DNA of 64,000 nucleotides from Lucifuga dentata (taxonomy: Eukaryota; Chordata; Actinopteri; Ophidiiformes; Bythitidae), in contig VXCM01002588.1 of the NCBI GenBank assembly GCA_014773175.1, positions 159,226 to 223,225 of the forward strand, given 5' to 3'. The translations under genes were made by a program, and so were the position numbers. Shown in pieces: positions 39,929 to 53,210 of the stretch (position 1 is its first letter; every line of letters starts with the position of its first letter). Under the pieces are notes generated by a model. That model saw only the letters and a program-made list of their open reading frames with translations. It ran no database searches and was not told where the DNA came from.

Positions 39929-40568
39929 TTAAAGGACCATACTACCCATTTTACATGTTTGAGTCCAATATGTTAAATTTTCATACATGTAAGGTTATTG
40001 CCAATCATTTCCCAAAGGATAAAACTGTATTTCAGCTTTCTTATTATTTTTAGCAAAATCTCTTAATATTTCAAAATCAAATATTCAAGCGATACACCCA
40101 CCTTAAAAATCCATGTTTCNCAAAATCTCTTAATATTTCAAAATCAAATATTCAAGCGATACACCCACCTTAAAAATCCATGTTTCCTCTGCTAATAGTT
40201 ACGCAGCCTTATGAAGTCACAGTCATTTAAATTTTTCGATAAACGCAGATCTTCTTTTGGGACTCACTCCACGCTTCTTATTGCGCTTAAATGCTAAAAT
40301 GATGAAACTTCTAAAAAACAAAACCTGAGTATATGTCTTGTTGGTGATGATGGATTACCTATCCCAAGAACGTTTCAAGTATCAGCAAGTTGATTTTAAT
40401 AGCGTACCAGAATGAACTGAAACCAATGGCGGTCTGGAAGGTAGGAAAAAGTCTTTTTAAATTCACCGTTCCAGTAGTATGCTTTGGGAAATGACTGTCA
40501 AATTATGTCTATCAAAATTGATTATATTAGGCTCAAACATGAGCAAAATGGATGGTATGGTCCTTTAA
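39929..40568. mobile_element. TTAA-bounded inverted-repeat element with N-flanked duplication
   Basis: Complete from TTAAAGGACCATACTACCC to GATGGTATGGTCCTTTAA. N 40120 separates two identical 66-bp copies (40054-40119 and 40121-40186), so the true length is about 573 bp. Confidence 0.92.
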
Positions 40569-40584
40569 AAACACCCACGAGGCC

Positions 40585-40680
40585 AGTGAGCATGTGTTTG
40601 GTGGCTAGCAAGCATGTTTGACGACTAGCGAGCATTTGGCAGCTAGCAAGCGTTTGGTGGCTAGCTAGTGCATGTTTAGC
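40585..40680. repeat. Short degenerate tandem repeat, unit about 20 bp
   Basis: Four to five units of the form GGTGGCTAGCAAGCATGTTT, immediately after the TTAA element that ends at 40568. Confidence 0.8.
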
Positions 40681-41353
40681 CAGCCTACGTGTTTCTCAGT
40701 CTGTGGGTGTTTCCAGCTCAGGTCTGATGCAACTGTTCAATCACAACACAGCAGACTGTTTAGAAGGACTGTTTTAAAGAGACAGTACAAAAAGGCTTGT
40801 TTTCATTCAGTATGCACAGCAATGCCCCAGCAAAAGAGAGAATGCATAGCAGAATGTGTTTTTTGCACATTAAAGCATTGTAAAGGTTTCAAAAGAGAAA
40901 ACAACATGGATATCTGTACGTTATGTTCCCTTTAAAACCTGCAATTTTTTTTGGCAATTGGGAGAGAACCGTGATTAAATCTTTAACCGTCGGTCCAAAC
41001 TCGTGGAGCTAGATTGCAGTATGAGACACGTCCACCAATGGGCAATTTAACACTCTTGAGACAAAAGACAGACTGATCCAAAATTTTGACAGAAATTTTG
41101 GATTAAAATCTCACAATTTGGCTGCTGATACATGACAAGTTGATGATGCATTTCTGCTGCAGTGTTTTCCTGCTTTCAGCCCTGATTCTCCAGGCGTTCA
41201 TTATACAATCCAACATGACATGAATACAGCTAATGATGTTTTTGCCAGCTTGCACAGTGTGACCTGCAATTCATAAGGTCCTGTTACTGCAGTTTGCAGA
41301 AGACACAAGTCTTAGGTTGGCATAATGGTCACAACACTTTTAGTAGTCTAGAT

Positions 41354-41673
41354 CAGGGATGGGCAACTGGTGGCCCGTGGGCCAGATATGGCCCTGCAGC
41401 TTTAATCTATCAGGCCCTCGGATGACTTCTCAATAAAACTGAAAATTATAAAAAGTGTTTTCCTTTGTTATTACCACCACCCTCGGTTGCTCAATCATTA
41501 CTGATGCTGTATTAACTACCATCCATTCCATGGTAGCAAAGCTTTCAATAAGAATAAAGTCGGGTCGGTCGGGTTGTTAACACGTTAATATTGTGTTTAT
41601 TTAATGTGTGGCCTTTTGACTGTGAGAATGAAATTTAATTGCCCCCCATTCTCATCAAAGTTGCCCATCCCTG
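41354..41673. mobile_element. hAT-like short element
   Basis: Termini CAGGGATGGGCAACT and AGTTGCCCATCCCTG are 15-bp perfect inverted repeats of hAT type. Flanks GTCTAGAT (41346-41353) and ATCTAGAT (41674-41681) match at 7 of 8 bases, as expected for an 8-bp target duplication. The interior is not coding. Confidence 0.85.
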
Positions 41674-43120
41674 ATCTAGATCTTCCACATCATGGGTCTA
41701 AAACCACGTGCCATGAAGGGCCAAAAACTATTCTGGTTTTTAAGCAGAACTTTAAAATCCTTAATAAGCCAAAGAAACTCAGCAATCATACTTCAGCTTC
41801 TCATATTTGGTTAAGATAGCAAGGAAATCATGAAATGAATTGGATCAATTTCCATAAAATGATGATGAAATGAACATGTACATCAGCAGTTTTGTACGTC
41901 GTCATGTCTTTATTGGTGTGTAAACAAACTCTGAGAAGAGCATCAGTCAGGATCTTGACTACTGGTTTTATGAAGTTTTTCTTTTGAAGTCATGATCACG
42001 AATTTGCAAAAAAGTCTGTGTATACAAAAAATTTAATCTTGTGTTCCGTTCTATAATCTTACTTTTACTTTTTTCTAGTTCCGCTTCACTTGATTATAAA
42101 GGAAAGTTTAAATATGTGAACACTGGCAAATCACAAAAGTTCTTTGACAGAAATCAAAATATTTTCACATTAATGGAGCTTTTTCATAATAAATAAGATT
42201 TTAGGACTTAATACAAGGCTAAATTTATTGTTCAAGTGGCTTTTTCCTACAGTGTCTGTAATAAATAACATGATACTTCCATAAGAACGGTCACGTCTGT
42301 TACCTCAGTTCATACCAGTTAAACTTTATCTCATCTTACTGGGCATCTGGAGCATTTCTCAGTATAAGGTGCTGGGTGTGTGCGTGTGTGTGAGAGTGTG
42401 TGTCTGCATCTGGAATGTAATCAATGGTCAAAATATTGGAGTACGCTGAGTGTGTGTAACACGTTTATGGTTTGGATGTGAGCGGATGTCCAGATGCTTT
42501 ATCAGGTTAGTAGTTCATCAAATCATTAAATATGTAACAGATGAAGAGCTGCAAAAATAACCTTCTTAAAAACAACAAATAAAATGTCTCCAGCAATCAC
42601 AGCTATAGTGTTAACATAATTTGCTTAGTCACTTCCTTTACATCAACAACAAATATATTTACAATAAAAATACATAAATCATAAAAGAACTGTTACCACA
42701 TTCAGAATTACAGACAAGTCTTTGTAGTGAAATGTAACATGTCGTGTGTGTGTGTGTGTGTGTGAACTGACCTCTTGTATTCTGACTGTCCGATATTAGT
42801 TTGAAATGTGTGCAAGTTTGCTGGAGTGGGTGGAGTTTTCATATTTTGCAAATATTCCACTATCTTTAAGGTGGAAGTTCCACCTGCACGTCATATTCAA
42901 TGACGGAACCGTTATAACGACCAATCAGAAAGCTCAGCAGCAGCCTCTGTCTTCAATGACACACATATTTTAAATCTGAATGGTCCCAGTGGGAATCAAA
43001 CCCGAGTGTAACACAACAAGTTTACATGTTACATCAATGATATTTGAGCTCAAAAGCGTTTATTCCATGTAGATGTATCGCAAATTTGACTTGGTGTCAG
43101 GGAGAATGTTTTCAAAGTTA

Positions 43121-43841
43121 GGCCGGATTCACATGCTAAGCGTTAGCGTTGCCGCTGACCTGGGCGTTCAGTGTTCTGCTTGCACATGAGCGGAGTCTGA
43201 ACAGCGCCGCTCAACCTCGCACTGACAGGAAGTGCTCGTCGCTAATGACAATTTAACGGTTACCATGGACTGTAAAGACAGGATGTAGCCTAGATGCGAT
43301 CTTTGCACATTTATTGTTAAAATCAGATTTTGGTTTTGACTCGGGTAGCGACATAGACATCGCAAAAAACAAAAATGCTCTTCTTATTAGGAGAATAAAA
43401 GTGAAAAAATGGTGAATGTGGGTGCTCGAAACTTCACATTTTAGACATTATATTAACAATTTCCAAACCTGACGTCCGTCTGACTGCTGACATTTTGCCA
43501 AGCAAGCGCCTTTTTTTTTTTTTTAACCAGATCATGGTACGATTTTAAAGTTGTGTTGTATACTCTACAGATTATAAGTTTCTCCTCCATTGTTGTGGCA
43601 CTTCTGGTTACGTGATGTACAGCAGCGCTTTGATTGGTTGTGCGTTGGAAAGGTCAGTGTCGGAAAGGTCAAAGATCATTTAAATGAACTTTGAGCACCA
43701 CGTCAAAACAGAGAATCTGAGCGTCGTGCGGAACTGAAGGTGGAGTGACGCGACGTTAGGAGTCACCGCTCAGCTCCCAATACACAATAATGGAACGCCC
43801 AGGTCAGCGCAATGCTCAACGCTTAGCATGTGAATCCAGCC
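43121..43841. mobile_element. PIF/Harbinger-like inverted-repeat element (721 bp)
   Basis: The ends GGCCGGATTCACATGCTAAG and CTTAGCATGTGAATCCAGCC are inverted repeats extending about 50 bp, through CTGACCTGGGCGTTC. TTA flanks both ends (43118-43120 and 43842-43844), fitting a Harbinger 3-bp TWA duplication. No transposase frame is present, so it is non-autonomous. Confidence 0.82.
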
Positions 43842-44738
43842 TTAGTCATTTCTGCCTATTCAACCTCAAACAGACACCTGAAAGTGTCTCAGTCCTCCCA
43901 GACCAAACATGCTGCAGTTTGTGATGAATACGAAGGCCAAACAAGACCAAAAAAAAACACAGATTTGAGTCTAAGGAGACAAACATGGACGTCTAGTATT
44001 AGTTTCCCGTTTCGCTTCGGAAAGCCAAGGCAGAACAAAACGAGATGAGGTGAAACCAAATGGGAAAAATACAGCAAAGTGAACATGTGAGCGTTAGTTT
44101 GGACCAAAGATAATGTGCTCAACTTGCATGCAAAGTGGCAGAAAAGGGCCATTTTTTCCCTTTACGGAATCAGCAAGGACGACAACGCCGAGGATAATCC
44201 GTTTGTGGTTTTGTCCTTGAAGAGAGAGGCTGAGATGCCTTTCACAAAATGGTTCCTGAGCTGTACAACTCTTAAAAAAAAACCTCCTTTGTTGTGTGTG
44301 TGTGTGTGTGTGTTGAATTTGTCTTCCACANAACTCTTAAAAAAAAACCTCCTTTGTTGTGTGTGTGTGTGTGTGTGTTGAATTTGTCTTCCACACCTCG
44401 TTTTTTTAAGGCTTTCAAGCTGCTTTGGATCAAAGTCAGTCCCGGGGCATAATTCAGCGTAAACACTGAGTTCAGAAACATCACAGCCTACCTTCGCGTT
44501 TTCCCAAATTCATTTTTCAACACCTACTTGATCTTCTGATTCAAGGACGTTCCAGCCGCTCATCTCCTACTGGCATCTATTTGTTAGCTTCGTCTGACTT
44601 CATCGCTGCTTTCACAAAATAATTTTTCTTGTTTTTGAAAAAATGGTCATGAAAGACTAAGTGTACTGACAAATTAGGATTGAAAAGGGAGCGTCCCCCT
44701 TCCCAAAAAGAACCCACAAGGGCTATTATCATCTAAGA

Positions 44739-45328
44739 CAGGGGTGGGCAACCTTTTCTATCAAAAGAGCCATTTTTGGGGGAAAAAAAAAAAAAAAAAN
44801 GACAGCCTATTAAGTCTAAATTAGCCTATCAACATTACTCATAGGTGTAAATGAGCATTTATTAAAATCTTTTACCATGTGACTACTCTGCAGTGGACTA
44901 TTTATGATTATTTGGTACTTTAACTTTGCATTTTCATTACAATAATACCATGTTTTGTTGCATTTATGAAATTATAGAACTATAGATGCTCTCAAATTAT
45001 TATTATTATTTTTTTTAATATTCGTCAACTAAAATATGCATCATAGCCTACGTCTACCGCCCGGTGCCTTTTCCTTTTAATTTCGCCAAACCTCAATAGC
45101 AGTGGCTAGCATGTATCCACATAAATGGCTAGTCTTGAGTCTCCCTAACTATGGATTACTTACAAGGATAAATTAAACGATAAATGAAAATTAAAATGTT
45201 AAAAAATAACCATTGTTCATTTCCATACAATTCATTTCCATCTAATTTTTTGTCAAAGCCACAGGGAGCCACAAGAGATGGGCAAAAGAGCCACATGTGG
45301 CTTCGGAGCCGCAGGTTGCCTACCCCTG
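44739..45328. mobile_element. hAT-like element with CAGGGGTGGGCAACC terminus
   Basis: The left end CAGGGGTGGGCAACCTTTTC mirrors the right end GCAGGTTGCCTACCCCTG. Flanks ATCTAAGA and GTCTAAGA match at 7 of 8 bases. A poly-A run with N 44800 lies inside. It is related in termini, but not in interior, to the element at 41354. Confidence 0.85.
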
Positions 45329-45741
45329 GTCTAAGACTATTGAGCCCTTGTCTTAGAAGTTTGCAGGTTTGCAACAGATGTGCCACAGACTAAAGCATAA
45401 TAATTTATAAACAGCACGAGGGGAAAGTGAGAAAGAAACTGTTAAACTGTTAAAATGAATCCCACACTGGCCACAAGATTAGAATAGTTAAACAGTACAT
45501 CAGGCTATATGCATAATCATAATTACCGACAGATATATAGCAGTCGCATCAGCCGCCTTTTTTTGTTGTGTGTGGCAACCATCCAGTTTTAGAAACACGT
45601 CGGACTAAAAGGGAAAGGAGAGGAGGAGGAGGGCAACATTTCTTTCTGGGATTGGATTTAAATAAATATTCTGCTTTATTCAAGCCATCTTTCCTCCTGC
45701 CTGGCGGCTTGGGGAGAGGGAGCAGCGGGGTCGGGGAGGCT

Positions 45742-48700
45742 CTATGTGAAGTTCTGGAGGGGCTGGCTGACCCTCATGCAGGTCCAGTAGAAGGCCCGAC
45801 CCAGGGTGAGGAGAACCAGGAGGAGGAGCACGGCCCAGGAGGCGTAGATGCCCGGGTAGGTCTGAGCCTTCGCCCACGTACCGGCCTGGCAGGAGACACG
45901 GGCACATAACAGAGGAAGTTCTAAAGCAGGGTGGTCACAAAGCCTTTAAAAAGAATTGTAAGCACATTCTGAATGCCTTAGATTCAGCACAATTCCCATC
46001 TGGTTAAATGCAATAAACCAGAGTACTAAACCCACTGCTGCACTTGAATTTATGTTTTATGCTTTATAGTGTAACGTATTCATGCTGCTGCAAACTGTGC
46101 AAAATCCCAGCCAAGTGTCCACTCTTTAGACAGATTAAAGACGAACACGCGAGGTTATTGATTATAATATTACGACAATTTACAATCCAACTTGAATTCC
46201 CTTATGAGATGTTTTCATCACGGCAACGGGAACATCACACGCAGGCGGCGAGAACATTTCGTTTAGTTTATGTGTCCGTAGTCTGTGCAATGGAGGCATT
46301 AATCTTGCTGCAACATGGGAGAATTCAATACCTCTGCATCAAATTTTCATGGGAAAGCAACATAATAAACACATTAAATATGACTAAAGGGTAAGAGAGA
46401 AAATAGTTATGCCATTAAGTTTTAAGTCTGGAGCCGCTCTGTGGAAAATGAATTCAGGAAGATGGCTTTGAGAGAACCCACGGGGACTCTCAGAGAGTAC
46501 GAGGATGGGAAAACAGAAGAATAAAGCTAATTTGTATATAAAAACTCAAGGCACTTATTTTCGACTTTATGGAAGCCGATTTAGGAGAAAAGTATTCTTG
46601 TCACTAATATTGATTGCGCCGCTCCTGGGACTAACAACAATTCTCTTTTTTGACGCTCAGAGATCGACTCTGATCTGGCTCGGCTGATTAATGGTATCAA
46701 AGCTAAACTAGCTTCCTGTGTGTTGTGTAATGTCCACACAGGAGAAACATGTGGAAGATGCTGTAATTAAATATGCATAAATGAAACATGCACTTGGCTG
46801 GGGAAACTCTTCAGCTGCAGAAAGGTGCAGCTGTTACTGTTACAGCCATGAAATCTCTACCCTTATTTCTTAATTGCAATCATATCATCATTATCATATA
46901 AATGGTCTGTTGCTCCTCATCGGTGGATACCTACCAAAGTTATTAATGCAAAAATCTCAAAACTCACACTCCTATGCCATGTCTGACCATCAAAACCTTC
47001 TGATGGATCACAGGCTGATTCAGTGTTTTAATACACCAATGTGTAAAGACGTTGTTAGCTTACAGAATATTCATTGCCTGCATGTTGGAATATGGAAAAG
47101 CACCATTTAGCTTATTTTGCTTTATTCTGACCCATGCAATTCTACATTCAATGCAACTTTTTCATTTGGTGGCGTTTCAGTGATTTGCTCGCTTGCTCCC
47201 TCTGCTGGTTGTGAAGCACAGTGTATCCACTTTCCCTTATTGCTGTACGTGTGTGTGTTTGTGTGTGTGCAGATTTAGGTATTGTCCCTACCAACATTTT
47301 TATTAGGTAAAGTTTGTTTTACTTTAGACGTTCCTCAGATATTTGCTATTTAGAATGATAAAACGAGATACGATATAACCTCTAAACAGTAGTAACAGTG
47401 GTAGTATCTCACAAGATACAAGCAATAATTCACACATTAATGCCATTTTCCTTGTGTGTAACTGATAAGAATTCAATTAACACAATACTGCAACTTCAGC
47501 TTTGTAGGAAGAAGTCACCATCCACTTTGGTTAGGGACCGCTGAAAAAGTGCAATCCTTAAAAAAATGTAGGCAACCAGTTGGACAATATATTAATTTTT
47601 GCTTATAAATCGATGTGACTTTTTTGCTTTTAAAGGACCATACCACCCATTTTGCATGTTTGAGCCAAATATATTAAATTTTCATACATGTAAGGTTACT
47701 GACAATCATTTATCAAAGAAAAAAAAAACGTATTTCAGCTTTCCTGATATTTTCAAAATCTCTCAAACTTTCAAAATCAAATATGCAAGTGATACACCCA
47801 CCTTAAAAATCCATGTTTCTTCTGCTAATAGTTACGCAACCTTATGAAGTCACGGTCCTTTAAATTTTTCCATAAACAGGTCTTCTTTTGGGACTATATT
47901 CCCCAGTGGAGGCATACATTCACTCCACACTTTTTATTGCGCTTAAACGCTAAAATTACATAACTTCTAAAAAAAAAAAAAAAACCCTGAATACATGTCT
48001 TCTTAGCGATGATGGATTACCTATCCCAAGAACGTTTCAAGTACCAACAAGTTGATTTTAATAGTGTACCAGAATGAACTGAAACCAATGGCAGTCTGGA
48101 AGGCAGAAAAAAAAAAAATTTAACTCACAAATGCAGTAGCATGCTTTGGGAAATGAAATCGTCAATAATCTTACGTGTATGAAAATTGAATATATTAGGC
48201 TCAAACATGCAAAATGGGTGATATGGTCCTTTAAATCNTTACGTGTATGAAAATTGAATATATTAGGCTCAAACATGCAAAATGGGTGATATGGTCCTTT
48301 AAATCTATATAACTTCTGGGCTATTTATCTTGTATAACATCTTATATTACACTAATCTGAGTGGATGAATGGTCAGGTCTTGATATATAGGGAACAGCTG
48401 CAGAAAGCCATTTTAACAGCTAACCTGAGATTCTGCAGCTCTGTCTTCTCTTTCATGCTGCTGATTTGCTACATGACTCAAGAGTTTCCTGCAGTAATAA
48501 AAATGATGCATTCATTCAGAGCCACGCAGCACTCAAACACGAATCTACGTCCCTGTAAGCCCTGATATATATACAGTACATCATACGTACAGTTAGTGTC
48601 CTGTTTTAACTATTACTAACTGGAGGTCCAAGCTATTTGTAAAATGCCACAATCAGGGAAGTTACTTATGGAGACTTACAGGAAAAGCAGAAAAATGGGC

Positions 48701-50211
48701 GTCATGCAAGAACATTTCCGTATTCTTATCTTAACGTTCTCTTACTTTTTTTCGTACGTGTGGCCACATCAGATTCAGCAAATGCTCCTAACTTCAGATA
48801 ACTGCGTAAATCACCTGCGTAAACATGAGGAATGCTACCTGTGTGTAAATGAGCGCGTTCGTGAGAATTGTAAATTAGCATAATTACACGCCCCAATAAT
48901 ACCATATAAGGCTACGTGTGCTGCAGGAATAGGGTTGCACCGGTAAGTCTGTCTGCAGAGTTGCGGCGATATGAAGAAGCACAGCCTGGTAATCTGAACC
49001 GCAAGAACAACCATTCATCTGTTTCTGCCAATATATCAACATGCTAAAGACACGCTAAAGCAGTAAATCAGCCATGACGCACCTGATTATACTTCCTGTT
49101 AAACTTTATATACACAGACAAACAAACTTTCAATTAGTGCATCATTGAAGTTGTTTTGCAGTTTGAGATGTTCATATTAATATTGCTGTGTTATATGTCT
49201 ACAATAGCATCAATACCCAATTTAAATTAATGATTATGCTATGAATAAATTTAGAATTATAATTTGAATTGCAGAGAATGAACATAATTATGAAGGTTAA
49301 TTTATATAGGATTTTCAAACTCAAAATTGCTTCAAAGCAATGAAATATATGATCTGTTAGTGAAAGATGTAGGTTTGGATAACAGCAGACTAAATACACG
49401 ACTATACGCCAGGTCTGGAAAACTCGTAAATTCTGTTTGTGCCTAAGAGAAAATTCAAAATACGAGAAAATTGGTGAATGCGGCAAGTTCTCCTAAATCA
49501 CTCGTACAAGCCACTTAAGAATGAATCTGTTCGTACGAGCGGTTGTTGCATGAGGCCCAATGTTCCTACCAGCGTTAAAACTAAATCTACGTCCCTGTGT
49601 GTATTTACTGACTTTGTGCTCGTTTCACCACTCCAGACTGGTGAAATAAATCTGGTGTCTGATTATCCCACTGTTAGAGGATTATTTAAACAGAAGCACG
49701 AGCTTAAAAAAAAAACCCGAAAGCGTTAAATGTATTGTGAGCCTGAGTAAGGCTCATCAAAGCCGAAACAAAGCTAAACACAAGGTCAAAACCAACTGGG
49801 AGTTATCTGTTCTCCTGCTTGAGTGGAAGTGGAACCTGCTGTTCCACCACTTAAGAGCTTTGCGTCTGAGTGACAAATAAAGGCCTGTCAGAGTGTCTGG
49901 CTTTCAGCTGGATAACTGTACTCATTCCTTTGCTTCCTACGCGATTGTAATGTGTTCGCATTATAAAAATAAAACAGGGGAACAAAATCCAAAATGAGGA
50001 GGCGTGAGTTTGTTGTTCTGCTTGTTAGAAAGGTTCACGTCTGCCATGGAGCCACTGATAAACTCTTTTCAACGACTCTTTCTTCTGGTGACAGTGTGGT
50101 GGATGATGGCCATCACTCACCATCAGACCAGCGGTGGAGATGCTGAATAGCAAGCAGAGTAGAAAACACCACAGACTCCGCCTCCGGGGATACCTCTGAC
50201 CAATGGAGGAG
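45742..50211 (-). CDS. pip4p1: pip4p1 exons 6-7: two membrane segments and C-terminus
   Basis: Exon 6 (50121-50211) codes [20 protein letters not shown] and the rest of TM1; its acceptor lies only some 20 bases from a poly-A/T run containing N 50248, so the upstream intron edge is poorly assembled. Exon 7 (45742-45885) codes [20 protein letters not shown], the rest of TM2 and the stop (TAG at 45742-45744). A minus-strand AATAAA lies at 45676-45681, only about 60 bp past the stop, which would make a very short 3' UTR. Confidence 0.94.
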
Positions 50212-52682
50212 CTGTATGACCCGACAACAAAAAAAAAAAAAAAAAAANAAAAAAAAAAAAAAAAAAGCGAGGAAATCTATTAGGAAAGGAAATTATCATG
50301 AAATGCATAACACATCTGCGTGTGAGGATGTTTCTGTCTGGTGAGACAACATAATCTCACTCGATAACACAATATGACCTTTGACCCTTTGTTTTTCTGA
50401 TCTGTTAACAGTAGAATAAATAATTGATTCAGTAAAGATTCAAATTTTTTTCATTTGGCAATTTGTAAATCACTATAATGGCTCCAGTGTGTGCATTTTC
50501 CAGCTGCAAAGACAAAGTCAAACAAAACATGTCTCAAAATATAAAACTGTTATGAATCACAACTAAATAAACTTAAATAAACTTCCCATGAACCTTGCTC
50601 ACAGTGTTCAGAAGCTTATGAAGCCAGGAATACAGGAATGCGGCTTGTAGTAAAGTTCAAGGAAAATCCTGAGACGTAAAATGTACGTGCAGCAAAATCT
50701 CAGATTATACATCTCATGATGTTATGAAAAATGTGTCAACACTGAGAAAAATGACCAGAAGTTTTTTAAAATCCTGCAAAAAAGTAAAACCTGCTTCAAG
50801 ATGAAGGAAAGTTGCACCTATGAAATCCATTTTTGCCCCAATCTGTTGTTTAGTCAGTTTATTTAAAGAACCATACCAGACATTTTGCATGTTTGAGCCT
50901 AATACATTCAATTTTCATACACATAATGTTACTGACAATCATTTCCCNCATTTTGCATGTTTGAGCCTAATACATTCAATTTTCATACACATAATGTTAC
51001 TGACAATCATTTCCCAAAGCATACTACTGGAATTATGTTGAATTAAAAATGTTTTTCCTACCTTCCAAACGACCATTGGTTTCAGTTCATTCTGGTACGC
51101 TATTAAAATCAACTTGTTGATACTTGAAACGTTCTTGGGATAGGTAATCCATCATCACCAACAAGACGTGTATTCAGGTTTTTTTTTTAGAAGTTACGTC
51201 ATTTTAGCATTTAAGCGCAGTAAAAAGCGTGGAGTGGATATATGTCTCCACTGGGGAATATAGTCCCAAAAGAAGATGTGTTTATTGAAAAACTTTAACG
51301 ACCTTGACATCGATTTTTAAGGTGGGTGTATCACCTGAATATTTGATTTTGAAAGATTAAGAGATTTTGCAAAATATCAGGAAAGCTCAAATATGGTTTT
51401 ATCTTTTGGGAAATGATTGTCAGTAAACTTACATGTATGAAAATTTAATATAATAGGCTCAAACATGCAAAATGGGTGGTATGGTCCTTCAAAGATTTGA
51501 CATGTTCAGCTCAAGCACCATGCTTTCCTTTTGGAATTTCTGGAATATATTTGTGCTTTTATAAATTACCCCTTAAGTCTCAAAAGTGCCACTGTCCTTG
51601 AGCAAACATCCTGAACCCACAACCTTCTCGCTTGCTGTAAGAGTTGCTGAAAACAAGCATCAGCGAAACATCTCAAGCTGTAACTTTCCAGTGAAGAAAT
51701 ACTGTGGACTGTGGGAGTGGAGTGCTGTGACTGATGACTTGCTTATGGCTACTTACACTTTCCTGCAATGTGGGCACCTGGCCAGCGTCCGGTCCGTGAA
51801 CTCTGTCCACTGAGATTACAAAGACAAACACATGTAAGCCTGAATCTAGAAAATAAGATGTTTATCAGTATATCAATCGTGATAATGGAGCTAGCAGATG
51901 ACAGGAGCCTTTATTCCTGTGTTACAATGCATCTTTGTTATATTTTCTTACGCAGTATTGAATCAGTGTGAATCTGATTAATGCTCAAAGAACAACAGTA
52001 AGGAAGATGCATGCAATGATACAAGGCAAGTAAGATGAATTTGCAGAAGGTTTCAGAAGCTTTTATTTGGAAAGGGCCTCCAGCTTGTTTTACAAACTAC
52101 AATAAAAACATCTCCAACCTCAATACGAGGCACGAGGTGACGAGCAGGAAATGAGACAGAAAAATAGTCTTCTCTCAGGGCGGACACGCTTATTCCTGCA
52201 CTAACGCCGAGCCATGATACGCGTGTAGACCTTGAATACACTGCGCAGGCTCTCCATTCTTCTTCTTCTGATCGAAACGCTCTGCATGGGAAGCACAGAG
52301 GACATTATCGCTAGATCTACGACAAAAGGATCAGCGATGCGCCACCCGGGGCAAAGATTTGTATTTCCACTCAGCCCTCTTGTCTGAAGCAGGCGGGGAT
52401 GACCTGACTGAATTCTAAGCGCCGCGTATCATCCATCTCTACCTTCCTTCACGCCGCTATTCTTCTCTTTCTCTTATTCTGCAAGCATCCACATCCGCCT
52501 CTCTCCCACCATATATCCAAGCCATCTTTAACTCTGACACATGCTGTTGAAAGGGCACCAAGTTACATTTTTATTTCCCCCTAAGCACAAAGTGACCGTA
52601 ATATATCAGCAGGGAGTTAATAGGGTTATTGATCTACACTGATAAATCAGCGTTTATTGGGGCAGGTGGCTGAGAATCCTGG

Positions 52683-52713
<31 letters not shown>

Positions 52714-53175
52714 CTCGGTTTTTATGCTGTATTACGGTTTTTGCAACAAAAAAACTCTACAGCTGTCGCAACATACTCGGCATATGAATGATAAAAAGCT
52801 CGTCTCTAAAGCCAAACAAACACATGCCAAACTTTTTATTATTCCACCACTTTGCATTGTAATGCAGTATCTCATCACAACCATTTCGACTGGATCTGTG
52901 TGTTCTATAGTAAAAACTTCAATGGTTTTCAAAATTTCTACATCAAAAAATAAAAAAAGTCTTAATCTAACTTTGAATGAAAAGTCTTGATGCCAGGTGG
53001 TTGTAGTTTGTTGTCTGAGGAGAGATTATTGGAGAAAGAGAGTCTGGTACCAGGAAGGTGTTGCTGCAGTGTCCACAGGAGACTCGGGCTCCAGCTGGCT
53101 GCGGTTCAGGGCTGGCTGGACCGGGATGAACTGGACCCAGGTTGATTATCCTCTTACTAAAAAGAGATGCATGCA

Positions 53176-53210
<35 letters not shown>

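Larger units (their letters stand above)
34331..45675. other. Gene-poor interval between pip4p1 and the ETS gene
   Basis: About 11 kb with no supported gene. It holds microsatellites, mariner-like copy 2, a TTAA stub and one full TTAA element, two hAT-like elements and the Harbinger-like element. 36400-37080 is somewhat GC-richer with CT runs and might be regulatory, but nothing defines it. 41690-42900 shows no feature. Confidence 0.75.
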
